Positions 1-6,305 of a stretch of DNA of 29,807 nucleotides are shown piece after piece; position 1 is the stretch's first letter, and each line of letters starts with the position of its first letter. The notes beneath the pieces are model-generated. The model was given only the letters and a program-made list of their open reading frames with translations. It did no database searches and had not been told where the DNA came from. Made by a program: the position numbers and the translations under genes. Location of the stretch: positions 1 to 29,807 of the forward strand of contig DATFBM010000024.1 in the NCBI GenBank assembly GCA_035253825.1, in the 5' to 3' direction. This stretch comes from JACCTH01 sp035253825. Lineage in GTDB: Bacteria; Actinomycetota; Acidimicrobiia; Spongiisociales; ZC4RG35.

Positions 1-1
1 G

Positions 2-556
2 GCTGAGTTCCACATTCTCCAAATCGGGGCGGGGAGTCCAAGGGTGAGATCGACAGTCAGCCTGGTGGTTGACGGCGATCAACGAATCGTGATCGATCCC
101 GGGTTGGCGCCGTCGCAGGAGGCAATTTCCGGTCCGCTACAAGCACACGGCTTTGCAGTGACCGACGTCACCGACGTCATTCTCAGCCACCATCACCCCG
201 ACCACACGGTCAACGTCGGCATGTTTCCCCACGCCCGGATCCACGATCACTGGGCGACCTATCACTACGACTCCTGGCACAGCCGCGCCTGCGAGGGATT
301 CAACGTTTCGCCGGGGACGGTCCTCTGGGAGACGCCCGGCCACACTCCCCAGGACATTTCCACCCTGGTCGAAACCGACACCGGCGTGGTCGTATTCACA
401 CACCTCTGGTTCTATCAGTCGGGACCGCCCGAGGACCCATTCGCGACGGATCCGGCAGGAGTCCACAGCGGACGCAAGCGGGTCCTCGAGGTCGCCACGC
501 TGATCGTTCCCGGCCACGGTCCGGCCTTCGTGCCCGACGAAGAAACTCCTCGCTAG
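2..556 (+). CDS. Metallo-beta-lactamase-fold hydrolase (5' end just outside window)
   Basis: A small MBL-fold hydrolase of unknown substrate. The reading frame is open to the window edge and reads A-E-F-H-I-L-Q-I-G from base 2. The first base is g, so an initiator ATG or GTG could lie only two bases outside. The GTG at 44 is in frame but would delete the first beta strand. The zinc motif HHHPDH lies at about 188-205, a later ligand is the His in ETPGHTPQD (about 341-343), and the last is in VPGHGPAF (about 510-520). Where many MBL proteins have a bridging Asp (GDL), this one reads FTHLWF with His at 401-403. That may be a subfamily trait or altered metal binding. Length (about 185 residues) suits a single-domain member. 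It ends 1 base before a strong hairpin and converges on the SLH protein gene. No partner in this window explains its job. Confidence 0.8.
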   Translation, partial: AEFHILQIGAGSPRVRSTVSLVVDGDQRIVIDPGLAPSQEAISGPLQAHGFAVTDVTDVILSHHHPDHTVNVGMFPHARIHDHWATYHYDSWHSRACEGFNVSPGTVLWETPGHTPQDISTLVETDTGVVVFTHLWFYQSGPPEDPFATDPAGVHSGRKRVLEVATLIVPGHGPAFVPDEETPR

Positions 557-557
557 G

Positions 558-590
558 ACAGAAGGAGCCCCGTGCCGGGGCTCCTTCTGT
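558..590. terminator. Two-sided hairpin terminator between convergent genes
   Basis: A perfect 14-base inverted repeat (ACAGAAGGAGCCCC at 558-571, its complement at 577-590) with a 5-base loop. It starts 1 base after the stop codon of the MBL gene and ends 21 bases before the stop of the opposing SLH gene. The stem tips are A/T-richer on both sides, but there is no long T run. Its position between two convergent stops makes a shared terminator the likely role. Confidence 0.8.
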
Positions 591-611
591 ATCCACGCAG
601 GCGGAGCGGAT

Positions 612-2687
612 TCAGCCGGTTGTAAGTCCCAGTGCCCGGGCCAGGAACGAAGCCATCTGGTCTCGCAGCACCGGAGCTACCGGGCTGAACAAGGTGGCAG
701 ACGTTCCCTTGGTAACTCCGGAGGCAGCGAGAGCATTGATCTCGTCCTCCGCAAAGGAGGCCTCGTCATCAGTGAAGGCATCGGTGGTCACATCAGCCAG
801 CGCCAATGCCCTCACCAAGAATGCCGCCATCTGCTCCCGGGTCACCGGATCGTTGGGCGAGAACGTCGTCGCCGTGGTCCCGGTAGTAATTCCGGCTGCG
901 GCGACAGCGTTGATATCGGCCTCGAACTGGGAGTTCTCGTCGTCCGTGAAGGGGTCGCTGCTCGACGGAGCGAAGTTGAACGCCCGGTTGAGGAATGCAG
1001 CCATCTCGCCCCTGGTGATGGTGCGAGAAGGTGCATAGGTATTCGGTCCGGTGCCGAGAGTGATGCTGGCAGCCGCGATCAATTCGATGTTGGTCTCATG
1101 GGGGTTGCCGTTGTCATCGGTGAAGCGAGGGCCAACCGGACCTGCGTTCAGGCCGACGACCTGTCCCCGAATCTCGCCTCCCGGGTTTGCCATGGTGTGG
1201 AAGTTGACGTAGGCGAAGCCACCGCTCATCACATCCAAGAGGTCGGTCAGGGTTCCGGCCACCAAGGTGCTGTTGTTCACAGTCGCCGCCGGGAGCAAGC
1301 CGTCCTGGGTGGTCGGCGACATCGGGTGATAGAGGAAAGTCGCCACCGGCCCGATCTTGCCGGCGTCGCCGATATGGATATGACCGAAGAGCGTGTTGAC
1401 CAGACCTTTGGTCGTGGTCCACACCGTCAGATTGGAGCCATCGACGCGCATCCCGCTGACACCGCTCGCTCCGGTGGCAACGGCCGGGACCTCGTTGCTG
1501 CCGCGCAGATCGGCGATGAATGACGAGGCCACGCTGGGTGCAGCCGCCACAGAGGCGTGTGGGGCACCCAGGTAGGGGAAGCCCGACAGATAATCACCAT
1601 GTGGGGAAATTCCCTGAGTGGTGATGGCGCCGTTGGCGTCGCGACCTGCGAAGAGATCGAGCGGATCGCCGCCAGTGACGATGTTGAGCTCTGTCGAGAT
1701 GACATCCGCGTTGAGCGGACGACCGTTCAACGGCGGAGGCAAAGCGCTGGCCTTGTCGTAGGGAAGTACGTCAGGCAGTAGCAGATCGGCCAGAGCGCCA
1801 GCCTCAGCCACGCCGTAAGAGCCCTCACTGTCAATGCTCGACAACGCCTGCAAGGCTGCGACCGCAAACGGCTTGTACTGGGCGTCGTCCTTGGGATGGG
1901 TGGTGTTGTAAACGTTCTTGTTGTTCGCAGGCGCCATCACCAATGGACCGGAGTCGTTGACGACAGTGTTGATTGCCGGTCGACCCATGCGATCAATCTG
2001 AGTGCCGGCGACAGAGGTCTTGGCCCAGACATTAATTGGCCCCGGGTTGACCGTGTCGGGAACCTCCAATACGAGGGCGAGGGTGTCGAGAGGAGCGAAG
2101 AAGTCGCTCTTATTGGCATCGTTGAACTGGCGACCAGTCGCCAGGTTGCCCATCGCCACGACGTTTCTAAACGCGTCCAGGTCGAAGAAGAAGGGATCTG
2201 ACCGCAGGCCGGCGAAGAAGCTTCCACCCCCGGCGACGGGCACGGTCTTACCTACCCTTCCGTAGGCGACGAGAGCCCCGTTTTGCACTCCGTCCGCCGA
2301 CTGGGCGCCGGTTGACCTTTGCACCAGGAAGTACTGAGCGCCGTTGGGCTTGACCGACGAGAACGTGATCTCATAGGAGATGTCCTCGCTGGCATCGCCG
2401 GCGTTGTCGATTTTGAGCTCGTAGAGCACATCTGCTCCAAAGGTCGAGGTGGCGTTGGCAACCGGATGGACCGTCACCGCCAGGACGGTGTTGGTGGCGG
2501 TAGCGCCTTGAAAGGCGTAGACATCGTTGATGTCGGCCTGGGTGCGCCCGCTGGGCGGCATCAACCCCGGGGCATCGAGGTGGTCTGCTCCCTGACCGGT
2601 CAGCATCGGCGTCAGTGAAACCACCAGGCCCATGACCGCCACAAGTGCCAATACCCATACACCGGTACGGGCCCGTGCAAATTGCAT
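612..2687 (-). CDS. Secreted DUF4331-CHRD-SLH surface protein
   Basis: A predicted exported, envelope-bound protein of 691 residues; its biochemical role is unknown. The ATG at 2687 is chosen because AAGGAGGA (2693-2700) lies 5 bases upstream and because the product then opens with a signal peptide: RARTGVW, then a hydrophobic run at about residues 9-30. The HLDAP segment at about 36-40 opens the DUF4331 domain (about 33-385). A CHRD domain follows (about 389-512, with HIHIGDAG and NPGGEIRGQ motifs). Three S-layer-homology repeats end the protein (starting at about 522, 580 and 638), each opening FTDD and carrying TRGEMAAFL, TREQMAAFL or LRDQMASFL. SLH repeats normally hold proteins to cell-wall polymers. 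A longer in-frame reading upstream exists but lacks a ribosome site and would hide the signal peptide. It is divergent from the TPR gene, which may be its partner. Confidence 0.85.
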   Translation of the reverse strand: MQFARARTGVWVLALVAVMGLVVSLTPMLTGQGADHLDAPGLMPPSGRTQADINDVYAFQGATATNTVLAVTVHPVANATSTFGADVLYELKIDNAGDASEDISYEITFSSVKPNGAQYFLVQRSTGAQSADGVQNGALVAYGRVGKTVPVAGGGSFFAGLRSDPFFFDLDAFRNVVAMGNLATGRQFNDANKSDFFAPLDTLALVLEVPDTVNPGPINVWAKTSVAGTQIDRMGRPAINTVVNDSGPLVMAPANNKNVYNTTHPKDDAQYKPFAVAALQALSSIDSEGSYGVAEAGALADLLLPDVLPYDKASALPPPLNGRPLNADVISTELNIVTGGDPLDLFAGRDANGAITTQGISPHGDYLSGFPYLGAPHASVAAAPSVASSFIADLRGSNEVPAVATGASGVSGMRVDGSNLTVWTTTKGLVNTLFGHIHIGDAGKIGPVATFLYHPMSPTTQDGLLPAATVNNSTLVAGTLTDLLDVMSGGFAYVNFHTMANPGGEIRGQVVGLNAGPVGPRFTDDNGNPHETNIELIAAASITLGTGPNTYAPSRTITRGEMAAFLNRAFNFAPSSSDPFTDDENSQFEADINAVAAAGITTGTTATTFSPNDPVTREQMAAFLVRALALADVTTDAFTDDEASFAEDEINALAASGVTKGTSATLFSPVAPVLRDQMASFLARALGLTTG

Positions 2688-2781
2688 TCGAATCCTCCTT
2701 CTCGATTGCCGCAGTGGCGCGGTCGTCGTCGAGCGCTGGTTCGGAGCCATCCGACCCCCGGTTTGGTCCGAACTACAGGAA
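2688..2781. promoter_or_regulatory. Divergent intergenic region with a strong minus-strand ribosome site
   Basis: The 94 bases between the SLH-protein start and the TPR-protein start must carry both promoters. The clear element is AAGGAGGA on the minus strand (2693-2700), 5 bases before the ATG at 2687. On the plus strand AGGA (2777-2780) sits almost against the GTG at 2782, which is a weak, close ribosome site. I see no convincing -35/-10 pair. Confidence 0.5.
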
Positions 2782-4116
2782 GTGACGACCCGGGCTCGCG
2801 CTCCGTATCCGATCTCGCTATCCAGGGTTCTTTTGGCGGCGATCTGTCTCGTGGCTTCGATGTGGATAGGGCGCGGCCTCTGGATGGCGTCACAACCACC
2901 GCCACTGATCACGACCAATGTGGAAGCCGCGATCGATCCCTCGTTTCTCGCCGGCGCTGACCTCGACCGTCTGATCGCCACCTACTCGGAACGGATCACC
3001 CATACCTCCACACCCTCCGACTACCTGAACCTCGGACTCCTCTATCTGGAGCAAGCCCGCCTGAGCTCGGATCCGGCCGCCTCCGCGGCTGCGGCAAGCT
3101 CGTTCGAGACCGCCGCCTCGCTCTCCCCCCAAGACCCGACTGCCGTCCTTGGCCGGGCACGGGCCGCTCTCGCTATCCACGACTTCGCCCGCGCCGAGGA
3201 CCTAGCTTCATCTGTTCTCCGTCAGATTCCGACCCGGCTCGACGCTCTGGCGGTCCAAGCCGATTCCCGGATGGCCGTCGGAGATATTGCCGGGGCGAGC
3301 CGATCTCTCAGTCTCCTCAGGGCCGGCGCCGGGGACGTTGCCCCGATGCTGGTCCGAGAGGCCGAACTCGCTTGGCTCGAGGGACGATTGGCTCAGGCCT
3401 TGGAGTTAGCCGAGCAATCTGTTCCCGATGCCGAGGACAATCCCCGAAGGCTGGCCTGGTATGAGGGCTACGCCGGCACCATGGCGTGGCGGGCAGGCGC
3501 CTTGACCGCGGCTAAGGCGTGGGCCGAGCTCGCCCTCGAGCACGATCCCGAGGCGATCGTCGCTCTCACCCTGGCCGCCCGGCTCGCCCAAGGCGAAGGG
3601 GATTTAAGAGCAGCAGCCGATTTCTACGAGCAGGCTACGTCCGGCGTCCCCGACCCTGAACTGGTCGGCGAGCTGGGCGACGTATATGACCGCCTCGGTC
3701 GTTCAGAGGAGGCAGAGCTGCAATGGGATCTGGTGGATGTGATTGGCACTCTGGCCGATGCCGAAGGCCTGTACGACCGCTCGGTGGCCCGCTTCTACGC
3801 CGACCATGACCTCCAAACCGAGAGGGCGCTAGCCCTAGCCCAAGCCGAGATCGAAGTCCGAAAGGATCCGCTCGGCTACGACACCCTGGCCTGGACTCTC
3901 TATCGCGCCGGCCGCCTTGACGAGGCGCGATCCGCCGTGGAAGCCGCCCTAGCCGGAGGCTTCAGCGCTCCCGAGGTCCACTACCACCACGGCCTGATAC
4001 TTCTCGCTCTCGGTGACACCGACGGCGGAAGGCGCCAATTGGAGAGGGCACTGAACCTCAACCCGTCGTTCGATCTCCGGGGCGCCGAACATGCTTGGGA
4101 GATTCTCGCCCGTTAA
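2782..4116 (+). CDS. Membrane-anchored tetratricopeptide-repeat protein
   Basis: A 444-residue TPR protein, probably a scaffold outside the membrane. The frame is open further upstream, into the SLH-protein gene. GTG at 2782 is preferred because the divergent gene starts at 2687 and because it leaves a normal N-terminus: a short basic head, then one hydrophobic segment (about residues 13-34, VLLAAICLVASMWIG). After a linker the protein is almost all helical pairs rich in Ala, Leu and Glu with TPR-type spacing. Examples are the repeat near YLNLGLLYLEQARL (about 83-96), the run FARAEDLASSVLRQIP, and the last repeat YHHGLILLALGD with LERALNLNPS. No catalytic motif is visible. TPR proteins generally bind other proteins; the divergent DUF4331-SLH protein is the obvious candidate. 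It ends only 6 bases from the stop of the convergent oxidoreductase gene, with no hairpin between. The start is uncertain. Confidence 0.7.
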   Translation: MTTRARAPYPISLSRVLLAAICLVASMWIGRGLWMASQPPPLITTNVEAAIDPSFLAGADLDRLIATYSERITHTSTPSDYLNLGLLYLEQARLSSDPAASAAAASSFETAASLSPQDPTAVLGRARAALAIHDFARAEDLASSVLRQIPTRLDALAVQADSRMAVGDIAGASRSLSLLRAGAGDVAPMLVREAELAWLEGRLAQALELAEQSVPDAEDNPRRLAWYEGYAGTMAWRAGALTAAKAWAELALEHDPEAIVALTLAARLAQGEGDLRAAADFYEQATSGVPDPELVGELGDVYDRLGRSEEAELQWDLVDVIGTLADAEGLYDRSVARFYADHDLQTERALALAQAEIEVRKDPLGYDTLAWTLYRAGRLDEARSAVEAALAGGFSAPEVHYHHGLILLALGDTDGGRRQLERALNLNPSFDLRGAEHAWEILAR

Positions 4117-4122
4117 AGAGCG

Positions 4123-5118
4123 TCAAGCCGAGAAGGTGTCGATCATGAGGTGCACGTCGGGCCCCAAGGGATAGAGGATCGGGCTCGTGCAGCCATTGGC
4201 GATGTACTCGTCAACTTTTCTCACGCACTCTTCGGGCGTCCCGGCGGCACAGATCATCTGCACGATCTCGTCTGGCACCAGCTTCGACGCCGCCAGCACC
4301 TGGTCATGAGTCGCCGGCCATGTCAGCACCTGCCCGATCTCATCCAGTAGAGACTCGGGGACCCCGGAAGCTTTCATGATGTGCGGTTGCTGGCCCAAGT
4401 ATTGGGTCACCAGCAGCCGAGCCGCATCGATCGCTTCTTGGCGATCGGCGGCCATCGAGCACACGATTAGTTGGGGACGGTCGATCTCGTCGAGAGATCG
4501 GTTCGCTCTGTGAGCTCCTTTCTCAAGCGCATCGAGGGCCCGCTGGTTGTAGTCCGGTGAGACGAGATAGTTGAGCACGGCCCCGTCTGCGATCTCCCCG
4601 GTCAGTTCCATCATCTGCATGCCAGTAGCCCCGATGTAGATGGGAAGGTCCTTCCCACCCCGCTCCTGGTAGACGTAGTCGATCTCGACTCCATCGAGAT
4701 GGACGAATTCACCGTCGAAGCTGACCTTCTCACCCGCCAAGAGCCCCCGAACCGCGCCAACGATTTCGCGCATTGCCAAAAGCGGCCGGCGGCGCTCGAT
4801 GCCGACCTTGGTCGCCAACGGATCCCACCATGCCCCCACACCGAGAATGATGCGGCCAGGGGCGAGGTCGTCCAAAGTGGCGAAAGTAGAAGCCAGACGA
4901 GCAGGGTTGCGTGACCAGATGTCCACCACTCCCGCCCCCACCTTGATTCGCTCGGTCGTGGCGGCGAAGGCTGCCATGGGGATAGTGGCGTCGCGCACCA
5001 ACCGGGAGTCGGCTTGCCAGACCGCCTCGAACCCCTTTGCCTCGGCGTAGCCGGCAATCTCGATGCCATCCCGAATCGAGTGGGCGTCCTGTAGATAGAG
5101 CGCCATTCTCTTGGTCAT
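4123..5118 (-). CDS. Luciferase-like (LLM-class) F420/FMN-dependent oxidoreductase
   Basis: A 331-residue TIM-barrel enzyme of the bacterial luciferase-like family, closest in feel to the methylene-tetrahydromethanopterin-reductase-like, F420-using branch. Supporting segments are EAKGFEAVWQADSR near the start, TTERIKVGAGVVD (about residues 54-66), LDDLAPGRIILGVGA (about 82-96) and VDEYIANGCTSPILYP near the end. Such enzymes move hydride between F420 or FMN and a substrate; the substrate cannot be read here. The start ATG overlaps the stop of the SsnA-like gene as ATGA (5115-5118), so the two are translationally coupled and probably act together. RutA, which opens the uracil ring, is also an LLM flavoprotein, so a ring-opening role on an N-heterocycle is possible but only an inference. 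It is the last gene of the minus-strand train. Confidence 0.8.
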   Translation of the reverse strand: MTKRMALYLQDAHSIRDGIEIAGYAEAKGFEAVWQADSRLVRDATIPMAAFAATTERIKVGAGVVDIWSRNPARLASTFATLDDLAPGRIILGVGAWWDPLATKVGIERRRPLLAMREIVGAVRGLLAGEKVSFDGEFVHLDGVEIDYVYQERGGKDLPIYIGATGMQMMELTGEIADGAVLNYLVSPDYNQRALDALEKGAHRANRSLDEIDRPQLIVCSMAADRQEAIDAARLLVTQYLGQQPHIMKASGVPESLLDEIGQVLTWPATHDQVLAASKLVPDEIVQMICAAGTPEECVRKVDEYIANGCTSPILYPLGPDVHLMIDTFSA

Positions 5119-6137
5119 AGACGGTCGTGCAGCCTCTTGGCCTGCTCGGCAGCCTTCGACCGCACCTGACTCCTATCAACCCGCGTGGGCCCACCGGCCC
5201 GCCAGACCACTTCGCCCTCGACCTCGATTTCGAGCGGGCGCACTGCGGTTGTAAAAGCGAGGTGATCGGGCACCATGGGGTCATAGTCCCAGGTCACACG
5301 GTCGAACCGCGCCTCAGGGACCAGGTCCCACCCGCGGGCCAGCCAACTCCAGCTGGTCGCCGAGGTGGCTGACGAATCAGTGGAGCGGTGCAAGAAATAC
5401 GCCAGGCGAAAGGCGTCGAGCATGTCGGCTCCGATCCCATCAGTGCCGAGGGCGACCGGATTCTCGAAGCGGGCCGGCTCCGCATAACCGACACCGTTGT
5501 TGAGATTCGAGGCCGGGTTATGAACGATCGTCCCTTGCAGGTGGTGAGCGCTGGCGAGATGGACGCCGTGGGCCAGCAACCAGTTCGGCCGGGTGAGATG
5601 GCCAAGGCGAGCAGGCGCTTCGATGTCTTCGGGGCCCTCGCATACGTGCACATGCACGCCGACTCCGTGGTCCTCAGCGAGGCCGGCGGCGGCTTCGAGC
5701 GTCTCGTCGGAACAGGTAAAGGCGGCGTGAACACCCACCATCCCCCGACCGCCCTCTGCCAAAAAGCGCCGGTTTTCTTCCAAGCCGAGGCGCGCACCCT
5801 CTGTCCCATGGCGGTCGCTGACGCCATAGGAGGCCACGAGCCTCACGCCGACCTCGGCGCAGGCCGCCGCCAGCACGGAAAGCGAGCCCTCGATCGCTCC
5901 TGGAGTCTCGTTGTGATCGATGATCGTGGTCGTTCCGGAGGCCAGAGCTTCTAGGGCAGCGAGCTTGGCCGACCACTCGAGCATCTCGAGATCGAGCGCC
6001 TGATCGAGCCGCCACCACACGCGCTCGAGGATCTCGCGGAACGTGGTTGGAGACGGACCAAGGACCGGCATTCCCCGGGTGAGGGCCGAGTAGAGGTGGT
6101 GATGGGCGCAAACCAGTCCCGGGGTGGTGGCCGCCAT
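5115..6137 (-). CDS. SsnA-like amidohydrolase, short form lacking the usual N-terminal region
   Basis: A 340-residue metal-dependent amidohydrolase that aligns by eye with E. coli SsnA, a putative aminohydrolase of the purine/selenium-linked cluster. Shared blocks are PGLVCAHHHLYSALTRG (about residues 6-22), WWRLDQALD, TTTIIDHNETPGAIEGSLS, NPASNLNNGVGY and ALGTDGIGADM. Metal ligands are all present: the HxH at His12/His14, His162/His164 in VHVHVCEG, His190 in LLAHGVHL, and Asp233 in GTDG. SsnA is about 440 residues. The roughly 55-60 residues that normally precede the HxH strand are absent, because an in-frame TAG lies 8 codons upstream of the ATG. The other frames upstream do not resemble the missing part. 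The C-terminal sandwich is also shortened. The ribosome site is weak. A hairpin at 6174-6210 separates it from the xanthine dehydrogenase gene. Deamination of a purine-type base is the family-level guess. Confidence 0.75.
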   Translation of the reverse strand: MAATTPGLVCAHHHLYSALTRGMPVLGPSPTTFREILERVWWRLDQALDLEMLEWSAKLAALEALASGTTTIIDHNETPGAIEGSLSVLAAACAEVGVRLVASYGVSDRHGTEGARLGLEENRRFLAEGGRGMVGVHAAFTCSDETLEAAAGLAEDHGVGVHVHVCEGPEDIEAPARLGHLTRPNWLLAHGVHLASAHHLQGTIVHNPASNLNNGVGYAEPARFENPVALGTDGIGADMLDAFRLAYFLHRSTDSSATSATSWSWLARGWDLVPEARFDRVTWDYDPMVPDHLAFTTAVRPLEIEVEGEVVWRAGGPTRVDRSQVRSKAAEQAKRLHDRL

Positions 6138-6173
6138 CTCGAAAAGATATACCGGGTGCTATCGGCCGAGCCA

Positions 6174-6210
6174 AGAGAGAGCCGGTGGGCTAAACCCACC
6201 GGCTTTCTCT
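6174..6210. terminator. Hairpin between xanthine dehydrogenase and SsnA-like genes
   Basis: A near-perfect 16-base stem (6174-6189 with 6195-6210) around the loop CTAAA. The core is GCCGGTGGG / CCCACCGGC; the outer stem AGAGAGA / TTTCTCT has a single G-T pair. It lies in the 168-base gap inside an otherwise tightly packed gene train, 37 bases before the ATG of the SsnA-like gene. It could end or attenuate transcription from the upstream xanthine dehydrogenase gene, or protect a processed transcript end. The rest of the gap (6138-6305) shows nothing I can name. Confidence 0.65.
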
Positions 6211-6305
6211 GTGCCCATCCCCAGTTCCAGATCCATTTGGATCTATCCCGCCGTGGTCTCACGTTCCGCGATGAGACCTTGACGCCTTACCCGACCAGCC
6301 GGACC

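Noticed and set aside
2688..2981. 98-codon N-terminal extension of the SLH protein
   Set aside because: It would hide a clear signal peptide; the ATG at 2687 has a strong ribosome site.
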